A stretch of DNA of 64,000 bases. Source: Bradyrhizobium cosmicum (lineage in GTDB: Bacteria > Pseudomonadota > Alphaproteobacteria > Rhizobiales > Xanthobacteraceae). Made by a program: the position numbers and the translations under genes. Shown here in pieces: positions 34,745-42,557 of this stretch. The stretch is taken from the NCBI RefSeq assembly GCF_007290395.2, contig NZ_CP041656.2, positions 1,550,001 through 1,614,000 on the forward strand, written 5' to 3'. Within the stretch, counting starts at the first letter, position 1. The number at the start of each line of letters is the position of its first letter. The notes under the pieces are model-generated. The model worked only from the letters and a program-made list of their open reading frames with translations. It ran no database searches and had not been told where the DNA came from.

Positions 34745-35491
34745 ATGAGATTTGCTGCCATCGCGGACGTTCACGGAAATCGTCCGGCGCTTGAAGCGGT
34801 TCTTGCGGATATCGCTGTGCTCGGAATCACTGACATCGTGAACCTGGGTGACCATGTCAGCGGCCCGCTCGAGGCGGCCCGAACCGCGGACCTGCTGATG
34901 GAGCGGGGCCTCCCGTCAATCAGGGGCGATCAGGATCGAATCCTCGTGGAGCTCTGGCAGGCCGGTGGTTCGACCCGCAGCGATTTCCGCGAGCTCGAGC
35001 GCAGGCACTTCGACTGGATGGCCAGCATGCCGTCCACGCTGACATATCGAGAGCGGGTGTTCCTGTGCCACGGATCGCCAGGCGATGATGCCGCATTCTG
35101 GCTCGACCACATCGCCGACGACGGCTGCGCGCATCCGAGCGGAATTGATTCCATCGAGGCTGGCGCGGAGGGGATCAACGCCGAGATCATCCTGTGCGCC
35201 CACACGCACATTCCGCGCGTGGTGCGGCTGAGGGATGGCCGGCTGGTCGTCAATCCCGGCAGCGTGGGATTGCCCGGCTACGACGGGAAGCTGCCTGTGC
35301 CCTACGTGGTCGAGGTCGGCACGCCGCATGCGTGCTACGCGATTCTGGATCGTGCGGGAGGAGGCTGGTCCGCGACGATGCGGTACGTGCCGTATGACAC
35401 CACGGCCATGGCCGGCCTGGCGCGAGCCAAGGGTATGCTGACCTGGGCGAGCGCGATTGCGACGGGCTGGGTGCAGCGGGCGGGCAAATGA
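34745..35491 (+). CDS. Calcineurin-like metallophosphoesterase (YfcE/MPP type)
   Basis: The 248-residue protein has the metallophosphoesterase metal motifs in order: IADVHGN (D and H), NLGDHVSG (GD-x-x), a modified third motif IRGDQDRIL where most relatives have G-N-H-D/E, CHGSPGD, and CAHTHIPRV with NPGSVGLP. The RGDQD variant replaces the usual Asn-His pair by Asp-Gln and is seen in a phosphodiesterase-like branch, so activity should not be assumed. ATG 34745 follows GGGGTGGG. It lies 311 bases upstream of the beta-CASP operon and might belong to the same cassette. Confidence 0.85.
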   Translation: MRFAAIADVHGNRPALEAVLADIAVLGITDIVNLGDHVSGPLEAARTADLLMERGLPSIRGDQDRILVELWQAGGSTRSDFRELERRHFDWMASMPSTLTYRERVFLCHGSPGDDAAFWLDHIADDGCAHPSGIDSIEAGAEGINAEIILCAHTHIPRVVRLRDGRLVVNPGSVGLPGYDGKLPVPYVVEVGTPHACYAILDRAGGGWSATMRYVPYDTTAMAGLARAKGMLTWASAIATGWVQRAGK

Positions 35492-35802
35492 TGCTGCTTG
35501 GCCAACGATTGCCTATGAATCTGAGTTCGAGGAAGCCAGACTGGAGCTTCGAAGTGTTGCGTGAGGGCAACGCGGGAGTTTTTTTGGTCTAAAGGCGCAA
35601 TTTCTCGGGCCCTCGTTTGAATATAGAGAGATGATTGCCAATCTCGGAGTTGTTGCCCAATGAATCCTGGACCCCTGAACGACCACGACAACTCCAATTC
35701 TCCCGAACGGGGCTTCGATCGGCACGCGCCGGGTCAGCGGGAGAGGCGCGAGAGCCAATTTCATCTGCGGCCGCGTCGCTAGGCCAGATTCAGGGACCGC
35801 AG
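35492..35802. other. Intergenic region upstream of the nuclease operon
   Basis: No recognisable gene is present. The frame of the downstream nuclease is open back to 35635, but this part has no homology to the MBL fold. The region includes T-rich (GGGAGTTTTTTTGG near 35576-35589) and AT-rich (TTTGAATATAGAGAG near 35617) stretches and probably holds the operon promoter. Confidence 0.5.
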
Positions 35803-37068
35803 ATGCAAAGTGAATCGTCGGGCGCTTTCCGCGCGCGGATACACCGCGGCGCTCAACAAATTGGCGGGTCCTGCATCGAGCTGGAAGCAGGCGGCCAAAG
35901 GATACTGCTGGATTTGGGCTTGCCTCTCGCCGCCGCCGACGTCTCGGACGCTCTGCTGCCTGACGTGGAAGGGCTGCGCGGCGACCATCCGGGCCTGAAC
36001 GCGATCGTCATCTCGCACGGACATGGCGATCACTGGGGATTGCTGCCGGTGTGCAGGCCGGGGATTCAAGTGGTCATGGGAGCGGCAACGGCGCGCATCT
36101 TGAGCGCGGCCGCCCCATTCGTACCGAACTCCTTCGTCCCGAGCGTCTCGCAGCACCTCAGCGACCGGACTGTCCTGCAGATCGGTCCCTTCCGCATCAC
36201 GCCGTTTCTCGTCGACCATTCGGCCTATGACGCTTACGCCCTCCAGATCGAGGCTTGTGGGCGTCATCTGTTCTACAGCGGCGATATCCGCGCTCACGGT
36301 CGAAAGGCCGCGTTGTTCGAGCGATTGGTGAGCAAGCCGCCCGAACGCATCGACACGATGCTGATGGAAGGCTCGAGCCTTGGCCGGTTGAACGAGCACG
36401 ACCGTTTCGAGAACGAAGATGCAATCGAGGCCAGGCTGGCCGAGAGCTTCGGCCGGCCGGGATTGGTATTGATCTCGGCATCGGCGCAGAACATTGACCG
36501 GCTGGTCAGCATCTACCGGGCCTGCAAGCGGACGGGACGGACGCTACTGCTTGATCTCTATGCGATGGAGATCCTGAGGGCCACCGGCAATCCGAATCTC
36601 CCCGCTATCGGTTGGCCGAACCTGTCCGTTTACGTTCCGGAATACCAACGGCGCCACATAGCCAGGAACCAGCGCTTCGACCTTCTCGAACCCTACAAGT
36701 CGGCGCGCATCTTTCGCGAGCATATCGCGGAGATCGCCGACAAGGCTGTCATGCTGTTTCGGCCCGCAATGGCGCGCGATCTCGACCTGGGTCATTTATG
36801 GGACAACGCGAGAGCGATCTGGTCGCAATGGGACGGATATCTGCAGGCCGGCCCCGGTGCGAAACTCAAGGTTGAACTGCTGGAGCGTGGAATCCAGCTC
36901 GAAGTCATCCACACGTCGGGACACGCCAGCATTGTCGACCTCAAACGGCTGGCGAGCGCGCTCAATCCGGGTCGGCTCGTGCCCATCCACACGTTCCACG
37001 GCGAACGATTCTCCGACTATTTCGACAACGTCACCCGCCGCGCGGACGGCGAGTGGTGGGATGTCTAA
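35803..37068 (+). CDS. Beta-CASP metallo-beta-lactamase nuclease (RNase J-like)
   Basis: The 421-residue protein has the MBL motifs: motif 1 D38 (LLDLGLP), motif 2 SHGHGDH (H72, H74, D76, H77), motif 3 in VDHSAYDA, and motif 4 in FYSGDIRAHG. After residue 200 it has the beta-CASP insert, with ISASAQNIDRLVSI (motif A-like), LEVIHTSGHASIVDL (motif B histidine) and LVPIHTFHGERF (motif C histidine). This is the domain order of RNase J and CPSF-73 ribonucleases, although it lacks RNase J's extra C-terminal domain. Relatives process RNA or DNA ends. An opening MRIHRGAQQIGG-type strand sets the start near ATG 35803, after AGGGA. It is the first gene of a three-gene operon. Confidence 0.88.
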   Translation: MQSESSGAFRARIHRGAQQIGGSCIELEAGGQRILLDLGLPLAAADVSDALLPDVEGLRGDHPGLNAIVISHGHGDHWGLLPVCRPGIQVVMGAATARILSAAAPFVPNSFVPSVSQHLSDRTVLQIGPFRITPFLVDHSAYDAYALQIEACGRHLFYSGDIRAHGRKAALFERLVSKPPERIDTMLMEGSSLGRLNEHDRFENEDAIEARLAESFGRPGLVLISASAQNIDRLVSIYRACKRTGRTLLLDLYAMEILRATGNPNLPAIGWPNLSVYVPEYQRRHIARNQRFDLLEPYKSARIFREHIAEIADKAVMLFRPAMARDLDLGHLWDNARAIWSQWDGYLQAGPGAKLKVELLERGIQLEVIHTSGHASIVDLKRLASALNPGRLVPIHTFHGERFSDYFDNVTRRADGEWWDV

Positions 37069-37104
37069 GGCAATTGTTTTTGAGACCGCGAAGGGGAGTA
37101 ATAA

Positions 37105-38022
37105 ATGGGAAGTGCAATCTCCAGCAAATTCATCGGGGATCTACAGGACGGAGGACTGCTGTCCGAACTGACGAAGAAGATCCAAAGCGACGACACGCTG
37201 ATGCTGGCGCTTCGCGGTCACTACATCAACGTCTACTATCGCGGCGGAAGCATTCTGCACATTTCGGAGCAGGCTAGCGGGTACTCTGCGAAGTTCGACC
37301 TGAACTACGCCAGGGGAAAGGACCTCGGTCTGCCTGCCGGCGCTATTCAAACTCCGGCTGATTGTTCGAACTGGGTCACGGCGTTGCCGAGGCTCAAGGA
37401 AGCCATGAACTTCCATTTTGCGGAGACGCGCAAATCCGAGCGCGAGTTTCAGCAACTCGCCGCGTGGGAGAACAACAGGTCGGTCCTGTCGAACGACACG
37501 GAGTATTTCATCACGGACATTGAGTTTGCCGATCGCGATCACAGCGCGCGGCTCGACATGGTCGGACTCAAATGGCCGAGTAACCAGCGCAAGGACGAGA
37601 CCCGCTGCACGCCGGTCCTCATCGAGATGAAGTATGGCACGGGTTCCTATGACGGGGCCGCCGGTATCGCAAAGCACATCGAGGATCTCGGCAAGATCCT
37701 GGGCGACTCCGTCAAGCGCGAAAGCCTGAACAAGACGATCGAGGATCAGTTCGACCAGTTGATGAAGCTGGAGCTGGTCGATTTCACGCCGCACAAGAAA
37801 TATGGCCGGGCCGTCGTTTCCGGCAAGCCTGAGGTGGTCTTCCTGCTGGCGAACCACAACCCGCGCAGCAGAAGGCTGTTGAATATCGTCAACGAGATCG
37901 AAGAGTCCGAGCATTTCGACCTTCGCTTCTTCACGGCGAGCTTCGCGGGCTATGGAATGCATGATGCGTGTATGCTCAAGCTCGAGGAGTTCAGGGCGTT
38001 GCTGCGGCAGTTCGCGGGTTAG
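37105..38022 (+). CDS. Putative PD-(D/E)XK-like nuclease, unnamed family
   Basis: I do not recognise a named family. The 305-residue protein begins with an alpha/beta region that includes HYINVYYRGGSILHI (YYRGG at 44-48), then a helix with E113 (SEREFQQLAAWENN). A beta-sheet core follows with SARLDMVGLKW (D151) and TPVLIEMKYGTG (E174-M-K176), the D-x(22)-E-x-K arrangement expected of PD-(D/E)XK nucleases, and a helix after it (AGIAKHIEDLGKIL). The C-terminal half has PEVVFLLANHNPRS. AAGGGGAG precedes ATG 37105 and the gene lies 36 bases after the MBL gene. The ribosome site of the phosphatase overlaps its stop. A nucleic-acid role together with the beta-CASP protein is inferred. Confidence 0.75.
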   Translation: MGSAISSKFIGDLQDGGLLSELTKKIQSDDTLMLALRGHYINVYYRGGSILHISEQASGYSAKFDLNYARGKDLGLPAGAIQTPADCSNWVTALPRLKEAMNFHFAETRKSEREFQQLAAWENNRSVLSNDTEYFITDIEFADRDHSARLDMVGLKWPSNQRKDETRCTPVLIEMKYGTGSYDGAAGIAKHIEDLGKILGDSVKRESLNKTIEDQFDQLMKLELVDFTPHKKYGRAVVSGKPEVVFLLANHNPRSRRLLNIVNEIEESEHFDLRFFTASFAGYGMHDACMLKLEEFRALLRQFAG

Positions 38023-38031
38023 GAGTGAGCT

Positions 38032-38724
38032 CTGGCGCATTCACTGACCTTTGCCGTCGGCGATATTCACGGCTGTCTTGACGAACTGCTCACGCTGCTC
38101 GCCGTGTGCGAATTGGCGTGCCCGGACGAGGACGCGCGGTTCATCCTTGTCGGTGATTACATCGACAGAGGTCCCGACAGTCGTGGGGTCATCGACTTCC
38201 TGATCCGCCGGCAGTCGGATCAGGAGGGACGTTTCATCTGCCTGCGCGGCAATCATGAGGAGATGCTGGTCCGCGCTGCGGGCAGGCATCGCGCGGATCG
38301 CGATCTGATGAGCTGGTGGGGGAATGGCGGCGAGCGGACCCTCGACAGCTACGGCGCCGATGATCCCAGCGATTTGCCTGCCGAGCACCTGGCATGGCTT
38401 CGACGGCTTCCGTTGGTGCACAAGGACCGGCATCGCCTGTTCGTCCATGCCGGCATTCGTCCCGGCGTGCCGCTGTCTCTTCAGTCGCAGGAGGATCTGC
38501 TCTGGATCAGGGAGCCCTTCCTCTCGTCCGCCGACGATCACGGGCTGCTCGTCGTGCACGGGCATACGCCGGTGAGATCCGGGCGCCCCGATCTGCGGGC
38601 CAATCGATTGAATCTGGACACCGGCGCATGTTTTGGCGGCCCGCTGAGCGCCGCGGCATTTTCCAGCAGCCGGCGTGGGCCGGTGATGTTTGCCACCAGT
38701 CTGGGCGATATCGTCCGCTTGTAG
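38032..38724 (+). CDS. PPP-type serine/threonine phosphatase or dinucleotide phosphatase, probable CTG start
   Basis: The 230-residue protein has complete PPP motifs: FAVGDIHGCLDELL (D11, H13), LVGDYIDRGPDS, CLRGNHEEM, FVHAGIRPG and VVHGHTPV. They match phosphatases such as PrpE and ApaH-like or bacterial Ser/Thr phosphatases. No ATG, GTG or TTG exists between the upstream in-frame stop (38026) and GDIHG; GTG 38104 would remove motif I. CTG 38032 lies six bases from AGGAG (38021-38025), which overlaps the nuclease stop, so CTG initiation is proposed (CTG 38044 is an alternative). It may dephosphorylate nucleic-acid ends, nucleotides or proteins; the context suggests the first. Confidence 0.85.
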   Translation: MAHSLTFAVGDIHGCLDELLTLLAVCELACPDEDARFILVGDYIDRGPDSRGVIDFLIRRQSDQEGRFICLRGNHEEMLVRAAGRHRADRDLMSWWGNGGERTLDSYGADDPSDLPAEHLAWLRRLPLVHKDRHRLFVHAGIRPGVPLSLQSQEDLLWIREPFLSSADDHGLLVVHGHTPVRSGRPDLRANRLNLDTGACFGGPLSAAAFSSSRRGPVMFATSLGDIVRL

Positions 38725-38754
38725 CCGGCTGACCGTGCGGTAGCGCGAACGGCC

Positions 38755-39513
38755 CTAATGCGTCTCGTGAAACCGGGCCAGGAACGCCTTCAGCCGGTCG
38801 CTGCGCGGCTGGCGGATGGTCTCTTCCGGCGTGCCGATCTCGGCCATGATGCCGTCGTTCATGAAACCGACGCGGGTGGAGACGTCGGCCGCGAAGGCCA
38901 TCTCGTGCGTGACCAGCACCATGGTCATGCCTTCGGCGGCGAGGCTGCGGATGACGGCGAGCACTTCACCGACGAGTTCGGGATCGAGCGCCGAGGTCGG
39001 CTCGTCGAACAGCATCACCTCGGGCTTCATCGCCAGCGCGCGGGCGATCGCGACGCGCTGCTTCTGGCCGCCGGAGAGCCGGCTCGGAAAGGCATCGGCC
39101 TTGTCGGCGAGGCCGACCTTGGCGAGCAGGTCGCGGCCGAGCGCGTCGGCGTCGGCGCGCGCCATGCCTTTCACCTGCACGGGCCCTTCGGTGACATTGG
39201 CGAGCACCGACATGTGCGGGAACAGATTGAAGTGCTGGAACACCATGCCGACATGTTCGCGCAATTGCGCAAGTTGCGCGTCCTTTGGCGCGCGAGGGCC
39301 TTTGCCGAACGCAAACCTGTGTGATCCAATCGCAAGCTCGCCCTGTTGCGGCATTTCCAGCAGGTTCAGGCAGCGCAGGAAAGTTGACTTGCCGGAGCCG
39401 GAGGCGCCGATCAGGGTGACGACTTCGCCGCGCGCGACCGAGAGCGAGACGCCCTTGAGCACCTCGTGGTCGCCGAATGCCTTGTGGATGTTGTCCGCGA
39501 TCAGGGCCCTCAT
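38755..39513 (-). CDS. Polar amino-acid ABC transporter ATPase (GlnQ/HisP type)
   Basis: The 252-residue ATPase has Walker [11 protein letters not shown]-loop [17 protein letters not shown], signature [16 protein letters not shown], Walker [17 protein letters not shown] and [10 protein letters not shown], all typical of the polar amino acid family. It starts at ATG 39513, overlapping the permease stop by four bases, and ends close to the phosphatase gene, with which it is convergent. It energises the importer encoded upstream at 39510-41025. Confidence 0.95.
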   Translation of the reverse strand: MRALIADNIHKAFGDHEVLKGVSLSVARGEVVTLIGASGSGKSTFLRCLNLLEMPQQGELAIGSHRFAFGKGPRAPKDAQLAQLREHVGMVFQHFNLFPHMSVLANVTEGPVQVKGMARADADALGRDLLAKVGLADKADAFPSRLSGGQKQRVAIARALAMKPEVMLFDEPTSALDPELVGEVLAVIRSLAAEGMTMVLVTHEMAFAADVSTRVGFMNDGIMAEIGTPEETIRQPRSDRLKAFLARFHETH

Positions 39514-40172
39514 CGGTGTGCTCCCATCCTGAGCTCGATCCGGTCGGCGACCAGGGTCAGCGGGAACAGCACGACGAAATAGAGGATGGCGATCGTGGTG
39601 TAGACCTCGAGCGGCTTGTAGCTCGATGCGGTGATGACAGTGCCCTGATACAGCAGGTCGCCGACCGCCACCACGGACACCAGCGAGGTGTTCTTCAACT
39701 GCATGATGGTCTGGTTGATGAAGGAGGGAATCATCACCTGCGTTGCCTGCGGCAGCACGATGCGGCGGAAGATCTTGCCGCGTCGCATGCCGATGGCGCG
39801 TCCGGCCTCCCATTGACCGACATCGACTGCTTCTATGCCGCCGCGGAAAATCTCGGCGTAGAACGAGCCGGCATAGAGCGACAGCGCGAGGAAGCAGGCC
39901 ATTGCCGGCGACATGTCGACGCCGATCAGGACGGGCAGGGCGTAATACATCCAGATCAGCTGCACGAGCAGCGGCGTACAGCGGAAGATTTCGATGTAGA
40001 GACGCAGCGGCACCGAAACCCAGCGCGGTGCCGTCGTGCGCAGGATGCCGACGACCAGTCCGATCGTGAGGCCCGCGACCACCGTGGTCACCGTGTAGAA
40101 CAAGGTGACCAGGAGCCCTTGCCAGATCAGGCCCCAATACGGCTTGAGCGCCGCGAACTCCCAGACATACAT
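39510..40172 (-). CDS. Polar amino-acid ABC transporter permease
   Basis: The 220-residue membrane protein has about five hydrophobic helices and family signatures: [40 protein letters not shown] and the EAA loop [20 protein letters not shown]. It is the only permease in this locus and probably works as a homodimer, as in some GlnP-like systems. It is 13 bases after the binding protein gene. Confidence 0.93.
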   Translation of the reverse strand: MYVWEFAALKPYWGLIWQGLLVTLFYTVTTVVAGLTIGLVVGILRTTAPRWVSVPLRLYIEIFRCTPLLVQLIWMYYALPVLIGVDMSPAMACFLALSLYAGSFYAEIFRGGIEAVDVGQWEAGRAIGMRRGKIFRRIVLPQATQVMIPSFINQTIMQLKNTSLVSVVAVGDLLYQGTVITASSYKPLEVYTTIAILYFVVLFPLTLVADRIELRMGAHR

Positions 40173-40185
40173 CGTCGGATAGCCG

Positions 40186-41025
40186 TCAGAACTGCACTTC
40201 TGGCGGGAGATCGTCGGGGGTGAGCCCGACCGCCTGGAAGCCCTTCAGCATCCATTCGCGGGTTTGGCCCATCGCGCGGTTGTAGTCGGCCCAGGCGCTG
40301 AGGAAATCCTTGTAGCGGCGGTCGCTCTCGGCGCGGATGCCCATGTTGGTCGGCAGCGTCAGCAGCGGGCGCGGGATCGCGAGATCGCCGAGGTTCGGAT
40401 TCTTCTTCAGGGTCGAGACCGAGAGCACCGCCAGCGAGACGTTGCAGTCGGCGCGGCCGGTGGCGACGGCAAGGATTGCCTCGTCGCGGTTCTTGAAGCC
40501 GAGGATGGTCGCCTTCGGGCAGTAGCGGCGTGCGATCGTCTCGTGCGTGGACCCGATGTCGACGGCGATCTTGACCTCGGGCTTGTTCAGCTCGGCCCAG
40601 GTCTGCGGCTTGGCAAAGCCCTTCTTGGTGATGACAGTGAAGGAGTGCACCAGGATCGGCGTCGAGAAGTCGATGACGAGGGCGCGCTCCGGGGTCGGGT
40701 TCACGGCAAAGGCGAGGTCGACCTTGTCGGCCTGCAGGTCGAGGATCTGGTTGCCCCAGGTCGATTCCAGCGTCTCGACCTTGGCCCCGAGCTTGCTCGC
40801 GATGTCGTTGGCCATGTCGATGCAGGCGCCCGACCACGTGCCGGTGGCGAGATCCTTATGGAAGTAGGGCTCCTGGCCCACGATGACGGAAACGCGCAGC
40901 ACGCCATTCTTCTTGATGCGGTCGAGCGTGGAGGTCGGTGCGGTGTCGGCCTTGGCTGCGCTGCTCGCGGCGGCCATCGCGGCGCCTGCCAGCGCGACGG
41001 TGGTGAGTGCATCCCTGCGATTCAT
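40186..41025 (-). CDS. Amino-acid ABC transporter periplasmic binding protein
   Basis: The 279-residue protein has a signal peptide (cleavage near KADTA) and the family 3 pattern: TLDRIKKNGVLRVSVIVGQE, CIDMANDIASKLGAKVETLE, WGNQILDLQADKVDLAFAV, and EVKIAVDIGSTHETIARRYC. The ligand is an amino acid or similar polar compound. It is first in its operon, divergent from the catabolic operon at 41263; the shared 237-base region contains inverted copies of a TGTATTCAG motif. Confidence 0.92.
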   Translation of the reverse strand: MNRRDALTTVALAGAAMAAASSAAKADTAPTSTLDRIKKNGVLRVSVIVGQEPYFHKDLATGTWSGACIDMANDIASKLGAKVETLESTWGNQILDLQADKVDLAFAVNPTPERALVIDFSTPILVHSFTVITKKGFAKPQTWAELNKPEVKIAVDIGSTHETIARRYCPKATILGFKNRDEAILAVATGRADCNVSLAVLSVSTLKKNPNLGDLAIPRPLLTLPTNMGIRAESDRRYKDFLSAWADYNRAMGQTREWMLKGFQAVGLTPDDLPPEVQF

Positions 41026-41080
41026 GGCTTGTTGCCTCCTGGAATTTGGGTCGGATCGTGTCCGGCCTCTGGACTATTTC

Positions 41081-41092
41081 TGTATTCAGGAT
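41081..41092 (+). promoter_or_regulatory. Candidate GntR operator half, copy 1
   Basis: TGTATTCAGGAT matches 11 of 12 bases of the reverse complement of the copy at 41211-41222. It lies upstream of the amino-acid binding protein gene, whose start is at 41025. The core resembles GntR/FCD half-sites. Confidence 0.55.
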
Positions 41093-41210
41093 AAAATGCA
41101 ATACGGTATTTCGATTTGCTGTCCATTTGTGCGGCAAGGCAGAGGTGAGCCCAATATCCTGGCAGGATTGCGCAAAATTCGCCAAGCCGGGGGATTGTAA
41201 ATAGCATTCA

Positions 41211-41222
41211 ATTCTGAATACA
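41211..41222 (-). promoter_or_regulatory. Candidate GntR operator half, copy 2
   Basis: ATTCTGAATACA, reading TGTATTCAGAAT on the minus strand, is an inverted copy of the site at 41081. It lies 41 bases upstream of the 41263 start. The divergent placement suggests control of both operons by the locus regulator at 47557. Confidence 0.55.
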
Positions 41223-41262
41223 AGACTGAACGCAATACGGAAGTGACCTGAAGGAGAGGCCT

Positions 41263-42180
41263 GTGCGCGCCCTATTCGTCGATGCGAATGAGACCCTAGC
41301 GGCGGTGACCGACAAATTGCTGGCCTCGCAGAAGCTGCCGGTCAGCATCAATCGCAACCCCTCCATCAAGCCCGACGATCTGCCTGGCCTGCTTGGCGAT
41401 GCCGAGATCATGATCGTCGACCACACCGCGCTGCCATCAGCGATCGCCGAGACGTGCGCGAAGCTGAAGCATGTCGTCTTCCTCGGCACCGGCGCGCGCA
41501 GCTACATGAATCCGGAAGAGCTTGCTGAGCGGGGCATCGCCGTCCACACCATCAAGGGCTATGGCGACACGGCGGTCGCCGAATGCGCGATTGCGCTGAT
41601 GTGGGCCTCCGCCCGAAATTTCGGCGAGATGGATCGCGGCATGCGCGAGGGCAACTGGCTGCGCCGTGACGCGATGCAACTCACCGGGAAGACGCTCGGC
41701 CTGATCGGCTTCGGCGGCATCGCGGCGGAAGCCGCGCGCATGGCGGCGGGCTGCGGCATGAAGGTGATCGCCTGGAACAGGACGCCGAAGACGCATCCCG
41801 GAGTCGAATTCGTTCCGCTGGAGAAGCTGCTGGCCGACAGCCACGTCGTCTCGCTGCATCTGCTGCTCACCGACGAGACCAAAGGCTTTTTGTCGCGCGA
41901 GCGCATCGCGCAGATGCGCAAGGGCAGCATCCTGATCAATACCGCGCGGGGTGCGGTCGTCGACGAGGATGCGATGCTCGACGCGCTGCGCTCGGGTCAT
42001 ATCGGCCACGCCGGCCTCGACGTCTTCACCGTCGAGCCGCTGCCCGCGGGTCACCCCGTGACCAAGCTGCCGAACGTGACGCTGTCGGCGCATTCGGCCT
42101 TCCGCACGCCCGAGGCGAGCGACAATCTCATTGGTGCTGCGCTCGATCACTGCCGCCGCATCATTGCCACCGGCAAGTAA
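41263..42180 (+). CDS. D-2-hydroxyacid dehydrogenase family protein
   Basis: The 305-residue protein has the D-isomer-specific 2-hydroxyacid dehydrogenase layout: a catalytic domain split around a nucleotide-binding core with KTLGLIGFGGIAAEAARMAA, the active-site Arg/Glu in INTARGAVVDEDAMLDAL and LDVFTVEPLP, and the active-site His in TLSAHSAF. The GTG 41263 start follows GGAGAGG. It interconverts a 2-keto and a 2-hydroxy acid with NAD(P)H. It opens the catabolic operon. Confidence 0.9.
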   Translation: MRALFVDANETLAAVTDKLLASQKLPVSINRNPSIKPDDLPGLLGDAEIMIVDHTALPSAIAETCAKLKHVVFLGTGARSYMNPEELAERGIAVHTIKGYGDTAVAECAIALMWASARNFGEMDRGMREGNWLRRDAMQLTGKTLGLIGFGGIAAEAARMAAGCGMKVIAWNRTPKTHPGVEFVPLEKLLADSHVVSLHLLLTDETKGFLSRERIAQMRKGSILINTARGAVVDEDAMLDALRSGHIGHAGLDVFTVEPLPAGHPVTKLPNVTLSAHSAFRTPEASDNLIGAALDHCRRIIATGK

Positions 42181-42191
42181 GAGGACATCCC

Positions 42192-42545
42192 ATGTCGGAT
42201 ATCACCCGTATCGACCAGAACGCCCGCCGCAGCCGCGCCTCCGTGTTCGGCGATCTCGTTTTTCTCGCCGGACAAGTCGCTGATACCAAGACTGCCGACA
42301 TCACCCAGCAGACCAAAGAGGCGCTGGCGAAGGTTGACGACATGCTGGCGCGCGCCGGCACCGACAAGTCGCGCCTGCTCAGCGTGCAGGTCTGGCTCAA
42401 GACGATGGACGATTTCGACGCCATGAACGCGGTCTATGATGCCTGGGTCGTGCCGGGCAACGCGCCGACGCGCGCCTGCGGCAAGGTCGAGCTCGCCGAT
42501 CCCGCCTTCCTCATCGAAGTGATCGCGATCGCCGCGCGCAAATAA
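42192..42545 (+). CDS. RidA-family enamine/imine deaminase
   Basis: The 117-residue protein has the RidA fold pattern: FGDLVFLAGQVADTKTADI, TKEALAKVDDMLARAGTDKS, VQVWLKTMDDFDAMNAVYD and PTRACGKVELADP with the conserved arginine and cysteine. RidA proteins hydrolyse reactive enamines and imines released by PLP enzymes and amine oxidases. Here it probably cleans up after the aminotransferase or the D-amino-acid dehydrogenase in the same operon. It begins 11 bases after the dehydrogenase. Confidence 0.9.
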   Translation: MSDITRIDQNARRSRASVFGDLVFLAGQVADTKTADITQQTKEALAKVDDMLARAGTDKSRLLSVQVWLKTMDDFDAMNAVYDAWVVPGNAPTRACGKVELADPAFLIEVIAIAARK

Positions 42546-42557
42546 AAAGGCTCGGCC

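Noticed and set aside
34745-35491. The metallophosphoesterase as a certain member of the nuclease operon
   Set aside because: A 311-base gap separates them, and such phosphoesterases are common as single genes, so membership is left open.
38104-38724. GTG 38104 as start of the PPP phosphatase
   Set aside because: It would remove the GDIHG metal motif; the frame upstream encodes that motif and has a ribosome site before CTG 38032.
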